Shown: positions 35,491-43,711, numbered from the stretch's first letter. The stretch is 64,000 nt of DNA from Halobacteriales archaeon QS_8_69_73 (GCA_003022945.1 PXRZ01000032.1:30342-94341); one strand, 5' to 3'. Program-made: numbers and translations. Notes: a model not told the origin generated them from the letters alone.

Positions 35491-35574
35491 ACCCACTTTT
35501 ATTTCCTCGGGCTTCCTCGGGCGCCTCCGACGCCCTGCGGAGAGCCCCCCGGTCACAAAAACGTGGGGAAAAAG

Positions 35575-35765
35575 CCGCAGCCGACGGCTCCCTGCGGTCG
35601 CCGCCGGGGTCGTTCGAAAGACGACCTGAGGTCGTCTTTCGTGATTTCGTCAGAACGCTTCGTGTTCTGACTGCAAGCGGGAAATCAGAGATTTCCCGCA
35701 ATGACGAGAGACGCCTCTGGCGTCTCTCGAACCGAACCGCTCGCACCCAGCGGGCGCTCGCGGAT
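35575..35765. repeat. array of four strong hairpins between BKACE and the panB fragment
   Basis: Consecutive perfect or near-perfect palindromes occupy this gap: 35616-35640 (arms GAAAGACGACC, loop TGA), 35650-35670 (arms TCAGAAC), 35677-35699 (arms GCGGGAAAT, loop CAGAG) and 35705-35729 (arms CGAGAGACGCC, loop TCT). Spacers are 5-10 bases. The 35491-35575 stretch before them begins with a T-rich CTTTTATTTCC that could terminate the BKACE transcript. No gene is seen. Confidence 0.8.
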
Positions 35766-35834
35766 GCTCACACCTGAACTTAGGTTCGTTGAGCGCATGT
35801 CGGAATCGAAGTTCCGTCCAACCGGTCACTAATG

Positions 35835-36205
35835 GAATATCGTCCAGCCCGTCCTCGTAGTGGCTGTGTTCCTCGGCGGGGAACTCGTCGCCTTCGACGG
35901 CGTCGACGTAGCCGTCGATCGCGTCGGCCATCTCGCCGCGGACGTCGCCGAAAGCTTTCGAGAACGGCGCGGTGCCCTCCGAAAGGCCGATCAGCTCGTC
36001 GACGACGAGCACCTGGCCGTCGCAGTCGGGGCCGGTGCCGATACCGATCGTCGGGATGTCGATGGCCTCGGTGACCGCCGCCGCGAGGTTGGCAGGGACG
36101 TGCTCGAGGACGAGCGAGAAGGCAACGGCGTCCTCATGCTGTTCGAAGCGCTTGACGATTCGGCGGGCGGATTCGGCGTCGTGCCCTGCCAGAACAGGTA
36201 TCCTA
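35835..36205 (-). pseudogene. panB: degraded 3' fragment of panB
   Basis: Read on the reverse strand, this region encodes DAESARRIVKRFEQHEDAVA, then FSLVLEHVPANLAAAVTEAI, DIPTIGIGTGPDCDG and VVDELIGLSEGTAPF. This matches the C-terminal third of the intact PanB at 37033-37839 with only scattered changes. It lacks the 5' two thirds, has a frameshift near its upstream edge, and has lost its stop so the frame runs into the hairpin array. It lies in direct orientation to intact panB, with a toxin-antitoxin pair between them. Confidence 0.85.
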
Positions 36206-36237
36206 GCCGATAGATATCGATGGTGTATCGACCAGCA

Positions 36238-36250
36238 GACTTATTTTGAT
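36238..36250 (+). promoter_or_regulatory. TATA box of the toxin-antitoxin operon
   Basis: ACTTATTTTGATG lies about 25-30 bases before the ATG at 36274, the ideal position for a leaderless haloarchaeal promoter. The surrounding 60 bases are the most AT-rich stretch nearby. An antitoxin HTH protein encoded downstream could bind here; no clear inverted operator repeat is seen. Confidence 0.5.
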
Positions 36251-36273
36251 GGCGCAACTACCATCAGTTAGGG

Positions 36274-36564
36274 ATGGCAGACGGCGACGCCGAGATCGTT
36301 CGCGATCGGCGCCGTGATTTCGGCGACGAGGTCGTCCGAATTCGCGTGCTCCGAGTCCCGGAGTCCGAGACCTTCCCCGAGGGAATCAAATATGCGTTCC
36401 ACTACGGTCGGAAAGACAGCGACGTTCCGATTCTCAGGTACGACAACCATCACGGCGTCCACGAACGACATAGCGGCTCGGAACTGGAGGAGGTCGACTT
36501 TCCAGGAACCGAGGCCCTGCTCCGACAGTTCGTTCGCGAACTCCCCGACCACGTTTCACCCTGA
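36274..36564 (+). CDS. TumE-like toxin (DUF6516 family)
   Basis: The 96-residue product begins MADGDAEIVRDRRRDFGDEV and has VPESETFPEGIKYAFHYG followed by ILRYDNHHGVHERH. The conserved RYDN and the His-rich segment after it are the signature of DUF6516/TumE-type toxins. A clear HTH gene follows three bases after its stop, as in TumE-TumA modules. Base composition is less GC-rich than the neighbours, suggesting transfer. Toxic activity is inferred from family and context only. Confidence 0.75.
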   Translation: MADGDAEIVRDRRRDFGDEVVRIRVLRVPESETFPEGIKYAFHYGRKDSDVPILRYDNHHGVHERHSGSELEEVDFPGTEALLRQFVRELPDHVSP

Positions 36565-36567
36565 CCC

Positions 36568-36972
36568 ATGACCATGGACACGCTGCATATCACAGTCGAA
36601 CCGACCACGGAGTTCTTCGAGTCGGCCCTCAAGGACGTCCGGCAACTCGAAGCTGACGAAGCCGATGGAAGCGAGTACGTTCTCAGCCTCCCCGATGAGG
36701 AGACCCTCGAACGAGTGCTGCGTGCGAAGAACATCGAACTCATCCGGATGACCGCCACCGAGGAGCCCGAAAGCGTTCGGGAACTCGCCCGGCTCGTTGA
36801 CCGCGACATCAAGAACGTCTCGACGGCGTTGAACCGGCTCGAGGAGATCGGCCTCGTCGAACTTGAAGACGGCGGACGGGCGAAGAGGCCGACGGTCTGG
36901 TACGACCACGTCGAAATTGACATCCGGCTGACGCCTGACGGTGCGGACGACACCGACGTGGCCCCTGCGTGA
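36568..36972 (+). CDS. HVO_A0114-type HTH protein, probable antitoxin
   Basis: The 134-residue product starts MTMDTLHITVEPTTEFFESA and has a winged-helix segment MTATEEPESVRELARLVDRD followed by IKNVSTALNRLEEIGLVELE, typical of the COG4190 (HVO_A0114) regulators found beside DUF6516 toxins. A start at the next ATG, two codons on, is equally possible. Only three bases separate it from the toxin gene, so the two are co-expressed, toxin first. It probably neutralises the toxin and represses the operon. Confidence 0.8.
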   Translation: MTMDTLHITVEPTTEFFESALKDVRQLEADEADGSEYVLSLPDEETLERVLRAKNIELIRMTATEEPESVRELARLVDRDIKNVSTALNRLEEIGLVELEDGGRAKRPTVWYDHVEIDIRLTPDGADDTDVAPA

Positions 36973-37032
36973 ACCACCCGGGGTCGCCGGTGACCCCGAC
37001 AGCGCACACGTCGGACGCTACCTCATTGCAAC

Positions 37033-37839
37033 TCAGTACACATCGTCGACGTCGTTCTCGTAGTGGCTGTGCTCCTCGGCGGGGAACTCGTCGCCTTCGA
37101 CGGCGTCGACGTAGCCGCCGATAGCGCGGGCCATCTCCCCGCGAACGTCGCCGAAGGCCTTCGAGAACGGCGCGGTCCCCTCCGAGAGGCCGATCACATC
37201 GTCGACGACGAGCACCTGGCCGTCGCAGTCGGGGCCGGCGCCGATACCGATCGTCGGGATGTCGATGGCCTCGGTGACCGCCGCCGCGAGGTTGGCGGGG
37301 ACGTGCTCGAGGACGAGCGAGAAGGCACCGGCGGTCTCGTGTCGCTCGGCGAGGTCGACGATCTCGCGGGCCGACTCGGCGTCGGTGCCCTGCCGGAACA
37401 GCCCGGTCTCGTTTTCCCGCTGGGGGGTCAACCCGAGGTGGGCCTGGACCGGAATCCCGAGGTCGGTCAGCCGGTCTGTGAGCCCGACGGTGTGGGGGCC
37501 GGACTCCAGCTTGACGGCGTCGGCGTCGGCCTCTTTCAGCATTCGGCCGCAGTTCTCGACGGCGTCGCCCTCGTCGGCGCCGTAGGAGAGAAAGGGCATG
37601 TCCGCGATGACGAGGGCGTCGTCGGTCGCCCGCGCGACGGCGGCCGTGTGGCTGGCCATCTCGTCGACGGTGACCGGCAGCGTCGACTCGTAGCCGAGCC
37701 GGGTGTTGCCGACGGAGTCGCCGACGAGCGTCATGTCGACGCCGGCCTCGTCGACCAGCCGCGCCGTCGGCGCGTCGTAGGCCGTCAGCATCGTGAGCGT
37801 CTCCTCGCCGGCCCTCGCGCGGATGTCCCTTGCGCGCAT
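37033..37839 (-). CDS. panB: 3-methyl-2-oxobutanoate hydroxymethyltransferase (pantothenate pathway)
   Basis: From ATG at 37839 the 268-residue product reads MRARDIRARAGEETLTMLTA, then VDMTLVGDSVGNTRLGYEST, VKLESGP, IPVQAHLGLTPQ and PTIGIGAGPDCDGQVLVV, all PanB signatures including the metal-binding Asp in VGDSVGN. It transfers a hydroxymethyl group to ketoisovalerate for coenzyme A synthesis. The longer GTG start adds 13 Arg-rich residues and is rejected. The C-terminal third is duplicated 1.2 kb downstream as a pseudogene fragment. Confidence 0.94.
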   Translation of the reverse strand: MRARDIRARAGEETLTMLTAYDAPTARLVDEAGVDMTLVGDSVGNTRLGYESTLPVTVDEMASHTAAVARATDDALVIADMPFLSYGADEGDAVENCGRMLKEADADAVKLESGPHTVGLTDRLTDLGIPVQAHLGLTPQRENETGLFRQGTDAESAREIVDLAERHETAGAFSLVLEHVPANLAAAVTEAIDIPTIGIGAGPDCDGQVLVVDDVIGLSEGTAPFSKAFGDVRGEMARAIGGYVDAVEGDEFPAEEHSHYENDVDDVY

Positions 37840-37999
37840 GCCCCGGCGTCGGTGGCGCCGCGGGTTAAACGCTGTCACTCCGCGAAGGCGAGCCGGTCGG
37901 GAGGCTCCGGACTCGACGCGACGGGTCGCCGGGCGCCGACCTCGACGGAGCGTGCGCCGAACCGTAACCGCTTAGCCGGCGAGCGCCCGACGCGGTGGT

Positions 38000-38236
38000 A
38001 TGCCGGAGCGCGTCGAGTCCACCGACCCCGAGGGCGTCGATTACGGGTGGGTGCTGCAGACGACGTTCGTCCTCACCATCGTCATCGGCGCGCCGGTCGT
38101 CGCGGTCCTATCGACGCTGGTACCGCTGCCGACCTGGACCGGGCGGGCGGAGTTCGCCGTCCGGGTCGGCGCGCCGGTGTGGTTCTGTCTCGGCGTCGGC
38201 GTCTACGCCTACGCCCGCAGCCACTCGGAGACGTAG
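38000..38236 (+). CDS. small two-helix membrane protein (DUF5822-like)
   Basis: The 78-residue product reads MPERVESTDPEGVDYGWVLQ, then two hydrophobic helices (TTFVLTIVIGAPVVAVLSTL and FAVRVGAPVWFCLGVGVYAY). The size, the YGWVLQTTF motif and the two-helix layout resemble haloarchaeal DUF5822 proteins. Its last nine codons overlap the convergent HAD gene by 28 bases. Function unknown. Confidence 0.7.
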   Translation: MPERVESTDPEGVDYGWVLQTTFVLTIVIGAPVVAVLSTLVPLPTWTGRAEFAVRVGAPVWFCLGVGVYAYARSHSET

Positions 38237-38799
38237 ACGTAGTCGATCCCGGCCCGCTCGGCGGTCACCTCGTCGCGCTCGCTGTCGCCGACGAACAGCG
38301 TCTCCGCGGGGTCGCCGCCGAGCCGCCGGACCGTCTCCAACAACGGCTCGGGGTCCGGCTTCTCCGTCTCGACGGTGTCGCGGCCGACCACCGCGTCGAC
38401 GCCGCCGATGTCGTGGACCTCGAGAGCGACCCGGCAGGCCGCCTCGCAGTTCAGCGAGCAGACCCCGACGTCTGCGTCCACGCCAGCGTCAATGCCCGTG
38501 TTCGTGTCCGTGTTCACGCCCGCGCCCCCGGGAACCGTGTCGGCGGCCGGCAGCCGCTCGGAGTTGCGGGCGCCGTCGCGCTCGCGGTCGGCGAGGACGG
38601 TCTCGACGGCCTCGCGGTGGCCCGTCCGGTCGGCCGTCTCCAGCATCGTCCACAGGTCGCCCGACGGCGACACGCCGCGGCTCTCCAGCACCGCGGCGAC
38701 GGCCTCGGCGGCCTCGTCCCAGTCGACCGCCAGCCGGACGAGCGTCCCGTCGAGGTCGAAGACGAGCGTCTCGTGGTCGTCGTGGTTGCCGCTTACCAT
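38209..38799 (-). CDS. HAD-superfamily hydrolase (phosphoglycolate-phosphatase-like)
   Basis: The 196-residue product has HAD motif I FDLDGTLVRL at the N-terminus, CSLNCEAACR in the position of motif II, EKPDPEPLLE with motif III Lys and LFVGDSERDEVTAERAG as motif IV. A helical cap lies between motifs I and II. Within it is a short repetitive insert (NTDTNTGIDAGVDADVG) from a GT-rich simple repeat. Small-phosphate hydrolase activity is expected. The 3' end overlaps the convergent DUF5822-like gene. Confidence 0.82.
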   Translation of the reverse strand: MVSGNHDDHETLVFDLDGTLVRLAVDWDEAAEAVAAVLESRGVSPSGDLWTMLETADRTGHREAVETVLADRERDGARNSERLPAADTVPGGAGVNTDTNTGIDAGVDADVGVCSLNCEAACRVALEVHDIGGVDAVVGRDTVETEKPDPEPLLETVRRLGGDPAETLFVGDSERDEVTAERAGIDYVYVSEWLRA

Positions 38800-38811
38800 C
38801 CGTCCGTGCGG

Positions 38812-39939
38812 TCAGTCGAGCAGCTCACGGGCGATGACCTTCTTTTGGATCTGGCTCGTCCCCTCGTAGATGGTCGTGATCTTGGCGTCCCGGTAGAGCC
38901 GCTCGACGGGAAAGTCCGTCGTGTAGCCGTAGCCGCCGTGGATCTGGACGGCCTCGTTGGTCACGTCCATGGCGGCCTCGCTGGCAAAGTACTTCGCGGT
39001 GCTGGCGGCCATCGACGGCGGCCGCCCCTCGTCGAGCCGGCGGGCGGCGTCGTAGGTGAGCGTCCGGCCCGCCTGGGTCTTCGTATACATCTCCGCGAGC
39101 TTCTGTCTGATCGCCTGGATGTCGGAGATGGCGCCGCCGAACTGCTCGCGGTCGTCGGCGTAGTCGACCGCCGCGTCGAGCGCCGACTGCGCCAGCCCGA
39201 CCGCCTGGGCCGCGATGCCGACCCGGCCGCCGGTAAGAATCGATAGCGCCGCCGACAGCCCCCGGCCCTCCGGCGTCAGCCGGTTGGCTTCGGGGATGCG
39301 GACGTCGTCGAAGATCAGCGAGGTGGTGTCGCTGGCCCGGAGCCCGAGCTTCTTCTCCTTCTTGCCGACCTCGAGGCCGTCGGCGTCCTTCGGGACGACG
39401 AACTGCGTCACCGTCCCGGGGTCGTCGGATTGGGTCTTGGCGAAGAGGACGACGACGCCGCTACGAACCCCGTTCGTGATCCACTGTTTCGTCCCGTCGA
39501 TGACGTACTCGTCGCCCTCGCGGCGGGCCTCGGTCGACATCTCGGCGGGGTTGGAGCCGGCGTCGGGTTCCGACAGCGCGAACGCGCCGACGGGCCGGCC
39601 GTCGGCCATCTCCGGCAGCCACCGCTCCTTCTGGTCGTCGTCGCCGAACTCCGCGATACAGGAGGTCGCAAGACAGTGTACCGACAGTGCCGTCGCCACC
39701 GACAGTTGGCCGTAGGCGAGCTCCTCGTTGCAGACGGCGTAGGTCGTCCCGTCGACGTCGAGACCGCCGTACTCCTCGGGGACGGTCATCGCGGTCAGGC
39801 CGATGTCGGCCAGCCCGTCCCAGACGTCCTCGGGGAAGGACTCCGTCTCGTCGGCCTCGCGGGCCGTCGGACGGACCTCCTCGATGGCGAACTCCCGGAC
39901 TGTCTCGCGGATGGCCTCCTGCCCCGGCGTCAAGTCCAT
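38812..39939 (-). CDS. acyl-CoA dehydrogenase (short-chain/butyryl-CoA type)
   Basis: The 375-residue product is the standard length. It shows ALSEPDAGSNPAEMST (substrate/FAD loop), KQWITNG, QAIRQKLAEM, QIHGGYGYTTDFPVERLYRD and the C-terminal KITTIYEGTSQIQKKVIARE, with the catalytic-base Glu in YEGTS. It oxidises short or branched acyl-CoAs with FAD, passing electrons to ETF. It stands apart from the main beta-oxidation group but within 4 kb of it. Confidence 0.93.
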   Translation of the reverse strand: MDLTPGQEAIRETVREFAIEEVRPTAREADETESFPEDVWDGLADIGLTAMTVPEEYGGLDVDGTTYAVCNEELAYGQLSVATALSVHCLATSCIAEFGDDDQKERWLPEMADGRPVGAFALSEPDAGSNPAEMSTEARREGDEYVIDGTKQWITNGVRSGVVVLFAKTQSDDPGTVTQFVVPKDADGLEVGKKEKKLGLRASDTTSLIFDDVRIPEANRLTPEGRGLSAALSILTGGRVGIAAQAVGLAQSALDAAVDYADDREQFGGAISDIQAIRQKLAEMYTKTQAGRTLTYDAARRLDEGRPPSMAASTAKYFASEAAMDVTNEAVQIHGGYGYTTDFPVERLYRDAKITTIYEGTSQIQKKVIARELLD

Positions 39940-39979
39940 GCGTGGGCGTCGACCGCGAGCGGCAAAAATCGCCCGCTCG

Positions 39980-41233
39980 TCAGGCGCCGCCGTCGCCGTC
40001 GCTGCCGCCGTCGCCGCTTCCGTCCCGGAGGAAGGCGACGACGGTCTCGCCGTCGGCGTCGAGCCCGCCGGCCTGGGCGACCGTCGGTGACCCGCCGCCG
40101 CCCCCGCCGAAGGCGTCGGTGAGTTCCCCGATTACGGCGCCGGCCTCGGGGTCGCCGTCGGTGCCGACCGCCAGCCGTCCGGCCGGCGACGCCAGCACGA
40201 GCACGTCGACGCCGTCGGGCCGCTCGCGGACCGCCTCGGCGAGGGCGTCGGCGTCGGCGTCGACGACGCCGGCCGCCCACCGGGTGCCGTCCCGCTCGAA
40301 GGCGTCGGCCGCGACCTCGGCGACCTCGGCCTCGAGCAGCCGCTCCCGCAGTTCGTCGCGGTCGGCCTCCAACTCGGCTCGCTCCGCCCGGAGTCGCTCG
40401 ACCTCTTCGGGCAGCGAGTCGACGTTCGTCCCCAGCGCCGCCGCGGCCTTGAGGGCGGCGGCCTTCTCGTCGCTCCGGCGGTCGACGCCGGCCGGTCCGA
40501 CCGCGAGCTCCACGCGCGTCAGCCCCTCGCCGGGGTTCGACCGGCCCAGCACCGTCACCGGGCCGATCTCCCGGGTGTCGCGGACGTGGGTGCCGCCGCA
40601 GGCCGCCGCGTCCCAGCCCTCGATCTCGACGACGCGGACCGTGTCGCCGCCGACGCCTTCCTCGGTCTTGGCGTTGAACGCGACGTCGTCGCGGCCGAGG
40701 GCCTCCTCACGGGGGAGCCGCTCCCAGGACACCTCGCGACCCTTCCAGACGCAGCGATTGACCAGCCGCTCGAGGTCGACCAGCGTTTCGTCGTCGATGG
40801 TCGTCGAGGTGGTGAAGTCGACGCGGACCTTCTCCTCGTCGGCCGTGGGCGTGCCGTCCGCCCGCCGCTCCGGTTGCGCGGCGGCGATTCCGAAGCCGCC
40901 GTAGCCGATGTCGTCGAAGAGCCGGCGGCCGGCGCCGTACAGCGCGTGGCTGGCGGTGTGGGCCCGCCGGCAGTAGCGCCGGAACGCCGGATCGATGGCG
41001 GCCTCGACGGTCCGGCCGGCTTCGAGCTCGCCGTCGACCGTGTGGACGACCGCGCCGTCCCGCGTCTGCACGTCGCGGACGGGGCGGCCGCCGACGGTGC
41101 CGCGGTCGGGTGGCTGGCCGCCGCCCTCCGGGTAGAAGTACGTCTCCGAGAGGACGACCTCGCTGCCGCCGCGCTCGACGGTCGCCTCGAAGGCCAGCGT
41201 CTCGGGGTCGTCGGGTGCCAGGGAGCCTGCCAT
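39980..41233 (-). CDS. alanyl-tRNA editing hydrolase, AlaX-L type
   Basis: The 417-residue product begins with an AlaRS-like beta-barrel (SETYFYPEGGGQPPDRG), then the zinc site RAHTASHALY (His92, His96) and, about 100 residues later, AACGGTHVRDT. The C-terminal half has a coiled coil (about 250-310) and a DHHA1-like domain ending in FGGGGGGSPTVAQAGGL. It hydrolyses Ser or Gly mischarged to tRNA-Ala. The ATG at 41233 opens directly before family similarity. No synthetase domain is present, so this is the free-standing long form. Confidence 0.9.
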   Translation of the reverse strand: MAGSLAPDDPETLAFEATVERGGSEVVLSETYFYPEGGGQPPDRGTVGGRPVRDVQTRDGAVVHTVDGELEAGRTVEAAIDPAFRRYCRRAHTASHALYGAGRRLFDDIGYGGFGIAAAQPERRADGTPTADEEKVRVDFTTSTTIDDETLVDLERLVNRCVWKGREVSWERLPREEALGRDDVAFNAKTEEGVGGDTVRVVEIEGWDAAACGGTHVRDTREIGPVTVLGRSNPGEGLTRVELAVGPAGVDRRSDEKAAALKAAAALGTNVDSLPEEVERLRAERAELEADRDELRERLLEAEVAEVAADAFERDGTRWAAGVVDADADALAEAVRERPDGVDVLVLASPAGRLAVGTDGDPEAGAVIGELTDAFGGGGGGSPTVAQAGGLDADGETVVAFLRDGSGDGGSDGDGGA

Positions 41234-41270
41234 GCCCGGCCCGACGGACGACGACGAGAAAAGGCCGGCG

Positions 41271-41774
41271 CTATTCCTCGGCGAGGTCGACGTCGAGCCG
41301 TCCTTCCAGCGCCTCGATGACCGACCCGCCGACGTTCGCGCGGGCGGCCCGGCCCTGTTCGACGGCGACGAGGTCGTCCTCGGCGACGCTCAACTCGGCG
41401 GCGAGTTCGTCGAGTTGGAGGCCAACCTCCTGTCGGGCGGCCGCCACCGTCTCGCCGTAGTCGGTCGTGAGGTAGGGGAGTGGGTCGTCCTCGTAGTCGG
41501 TCCCCTCCTCGAAGTCGGTGTCGACGCCCCGGGCGTCGTCCATCCGGGCGGCGTTACGGGCGGCGTTCCGTCGGCGTTCCTGTTCGCGGTCGTCGTCGCC
41601 CTCGCCGGCGTCGGCACCGGCACCGGCGTCGTCCTCGCCGTGTCTGGCACACTCCCTGCAAACCTCCAGTTCCGCGCCGGCGACCGTCGCGGTCTCGAGG
41701 CTGCGGCCATCGGCGCCGCAGAGCTCGCAGACGTCGCTGGCGTCACCCCCGACGCCGCCGGTCGAATACTTCGA
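41271..41774 (-). pseudogene. MBF1-like zinc-ribbon/HTH regulator without a start codon
   Basis: The frame encodes SKYSTGGVGGDASDVCELCG, ELEVCRECARHGEDD (zinc ribbon with two CxxC pairs), then a charged linker and an HTH region ETVAAARQEVGLQLDELAAE, as in archaeal multiprotein-bridging-factor-like proteins. The natural N-terminus is expected to be Met before SKYSTGG. Here the codon is CCT, and no ATG, GTG or TTG lies between the upstream in-frame stop and the zinc ribbon. A shorter product from ATG at 41543 would keep only the HTH. Promoter and start were probably lost by a small deletion. Confidence 0.6.
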
Positions 41775-41822
41775 AGGGCACGGCGGCCGTCGGTCGTCGG
41801 TCGTCGGTCGCCGGCCGCCGCG

Positions 41823-42017
41823 TCAGTCCTCCTCGTCCGGCCACCAGGTGCAGTGACCGAGCTGGTGGCCGCAGGTCCGGCAGATGACCGCCGACACGTC
41901 GTCGTCGTGGTACGTGTCGGCGGAGCTTCGCCGGAACGCCGGTTCGGTTTTCTCTTTACACTGCGGGCAGTACCGTTGGTAGGCGCCTCCGTCTCGGTCT
42001 TCGATTGAATCTCCCAT
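41823..42017 (-). CDS. small zinc-ribbon protein
   Basis: From ATG at 42017 the 64-residue product reads MGDSIEDRDGGAYQRYCPQC and later VSAVICRTCGHQLGHCTWWP: two CxxC pairs about 35 residues apart plus a third cysteine. An ATG seven codons upstream is possible, but the purine-rich GAGGTGA just before 42017 favours the shorter form. Function unknown; probably nucleic-acid or protein binding. Confidence 0.65.
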   Translation of the reverse strand: MGDSIEDRDGGAYQRYCPQCKEKTEPAFRRSSADTYHDDDVSAVICRTCGHQLGHCTWWPDEED

Positions 42018-42130
42018 CGTCACCTCGAGGTTCTCCATTGCGACGGTGTTGGTGTCAAGAAACAAAATCACGGCGAAACGATCGCGCCGAAGCCGGGGGT
42101 CGGTGCCGCGGTCATGGCGAACGGAAAGCG

Positions 42131-42136
42131 TTAAAA
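42131..42136 (+). promoter_or_regulatory. TATA-like element upstream of tRNA-Leu
   Basis: TTAAAA at this position lies about 45 bases before the mature tRNA 5' end, compatible with transcription starting some 20 bases before the tRNA. Confidence 0.35.
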
Positions 42137-42176
42137 CCGAACGACTTCGAGATGTTCGTGCGGAACGAGTTACTGC

Positions 42177-42261
42177 GCGTGGGTAGCCAAGCCAGGCCAA
42201 CGGCGCAGCGTTGAGGGCGCTGTCCTGTAGAGGTCCGCCGGTTCAAATCCGGTCCCACGCA
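42177..42261 (+). tRNA. tRNA-Leu (anticodon GAG)
   Basis: An 85-base sequence folds as a class II tRNA. The acceptor GCGTGGG pairs with CCCACGC and is followed by discriminator A; the D-arm is GCC/GGC. The anticodon stem CAGCG/CGCTG encloses loop TTGAGGG, giving anticodon GAG for CTC/CTT leucine codons. A 14-base variable arm (TCCTGTAGAGGTCC) and T-arm GCCGG-TTCAAAT-CCGGT complete it. There is no intron and CCA is not encoded. Several copies of its 3' end follow downstream. Confidence 0.93.
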
Positions 42262-42631
42262 CGTCCTGCCGCGAGTACGCTCGCGAGCGGCGGGGCTGCC
42301 GACCGGATTTGTACCCCAGAAGACGCAGCGCGAGCGAAGTGAGCGACCGTCTTCCTCCGGTTCAAATCCGGTCCCACGCACTGAACGGACGCCGACGAGC
42401 GAAGCGAGTCGGCTGGAGTGAGGGAGTCGGACCGGATTCGAAGTAGACCGAGGTTCTGCGCCGCAGGCGCAGGTTCTCGGCCGTGGTTCAAATCCGGTCC
42501 CACGCATATTCTGCCGCGAGCACGTTCGGGAGCGGTAGGGCTGCCGACCGGATTTGAGCCCTGCCAGTCGCGCGCAGCGAACGACGTGAGCGAGCACGTC
42601 TGGCTCTGGTTCAAATCCGGTCCCACGCATG
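42236..42631 (+). repeat. four direct copies of the tRNA-Leu 3' end
   Basis: The string GGTTCAAATCCGGTCCCACG, covering the tRNA T-arm and acceptor, occurs within the tRNA (about 42240) and again near 42360, 42486 and 42609. Spacing is about 119-126 bases. Spacer 1 and the sequence after the last copy share a block (GTCCTGCCGCGAGTACGCTC, GCGGGGCTGCCGA), and spacer 3 has a diverged version. Parts of the anticodon side (GGACCGGATT) also recur. The arrangement looks like stacked attachment sites or remnants of serial insertions at the tRNA gene. Confidence 0.85.
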
Positions 42632-42786
42632 TCCTGCCGCGAGTACGCTCGCGAGCGGCGGGGCTGCCGACTCCGCAAGAATGGGCGAAGACCACCTTCT
42701 CCCGCTCGGATGGCCTTGAGGCGCCCGAACGAGTTGGATCTGGTCCGTCGGGCCGCCGGAACCACCAACTGCCGCCGCTCCCGCGG

Positions 42787-43269
42787 TCAGCAGGGCTGTA
42801 CCCACCGTATTTCCGGCCCGACGGTTTCGTTTTCTCTGACCAGCAGCACGTGAATCCGCTCGAGGACGTTCGGCGTGTCGGCGGCACACGGACGAAAGTG
42901 GTAGTGCGAATACTCGGCGTCCCTCGCCGGCGGTGCCCCGACGCGGACACGTACCCGGTAGGGTTGGCTCTCGACGCGGAACTCCCTGCTGCTCATCTCC
43001 TCAGCGCCCTCGTCGGATCCGGTGTCGGCCGCCTGCGCCAGCGTGAACCGCTCCTCAAGCTGCCGGCCCGTCTCGACCTCGCCTGCCTCGCTCCGGACCA
43101 GTTCCAGGTACACCTCGTGGCTCGCCGTCGTATCATTGTTCCAAATCTTGATCATGAGCTCCGAGGACTCCTCGTCCTGGAGAGCGTCAGCCGAACAGCC
43201 AGCAACTCCGACGCTCAACCCCGCACCTGCGAGACGGAGTGTGTCTCGCCGCGACAACCGCCGTGTCAT
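42787..43269 (-). CDS. Tat-type lipoprotein
   Basis: From ATG at 43269 the 160-residue product reads MTRRLSRRDTLRLAGAGLSV then GVAGCSA: a twin-arginine motif SRRDTLRLAG with a lipobox VAGC. The mature part of about 135 residues has ELMIKIWNNDTTASHEVYLE, a beta-rich domain with two late cysteines. Upstream residues of the open frame are Arg-rich and non-coding. It is anchored outside the membrane; function unknown. Between it and the tRNA repeats (42632-42786) nothing else is seen. Confidence 0.75.
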   Translation of the reverse strand: MTRRLSRRDTLRLAGAGLSVGVAGCSADALQDEESSELMIKIWNNDTTASHEVYLELVRSEAGEVETGRQLEERFTLAQAADTGSDEGAEEMSSREFRVESQPYRVRVRVGAPPARDAEYSHYHFRPCAADTPNVLERIHVLLVRENETVGPEIRWVQPC

Positions 43270-43457
43270 GACATGTAATGCCTTACCGCTAGGAAAAAAG
43301 TCTTCCCGCCGAGCATAGCTCCGACTGCCGACGGGTCTCGTATCGAGAAGTGTGAGCCGTCGGTTCGGTGCGGAGGCGATATCCGTGGTGTCGGGGTCGG
43401 CAGACCGTCGTCTATCGCCGGGCACCCGACACGAAGCTCTATCGCGGCGACGGCTCC

Positions 43458-43592
43458 TTACAGCGACCGCTCGATACCGATGTTCTGGAGGTAACCGCCG
43501 CAGGCGCAGAGCCGGCCGTCGGGGTCCTTCTGCCGGTCGCCGCAGTCGACGCACTCGTAGAGCGTGGCGCCGTCGGGTTCCGTTCCTCGCAT
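43458..43592 (-). CDS. rubrerythrin-like zinc-ribbon peptide (44 aa; DUF7129-like)
   Basis: From ATG at 43592 the product reads MRGTEPDGATLYECVDCGDR then LCACGGYLQNIGIERSL. CxxC followed by CxC resembles the rubredoxin-like zinc domain of small haloarchaeal DUF7129 proteins. The longer frame upstream is not conserved in character. An AT-rich GTTTAACAGTTTCGCGC region lies just before the start on the coding strand. Metal binding is likely, function unknown. Confidence 0.7.
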   Translation of the reverse strand: MRGTEPDGATLYECVDCGDRQKDPDGRLCACGGYLQNIGIERSL

Positions 43593-43711
43593 ACCACCGA
43601 CTTCGAGCGCGAAACTGTTAAACGTTAGCACGAAGCTCGAGAGGCGAACGTTCCGGCGGTTTCGGCGTCGAATCATCAACGCATATCCACCGCCCGGCCA
43701 TAGATGTCGGC

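Noticed and set aside
42236..42631. Regularly spaced 20-base repeats resembling a CRISPR array after the tRNA
   Set aside because: The repeat is the tRNA-Leu T-arm/acceptor, the spacers are 100 bases or longer and partly similar to each other, and no cas genes other than the unrelated Cas4-like domain of Dna2 are present.
43352..43628. Plus-strand frames over the 43.4-43.6 kb region
   Set aside because: They are antisense to the rubrerythrin-like zinc-ribbon peptide, whose CxxC/CxC pattern is convincing.
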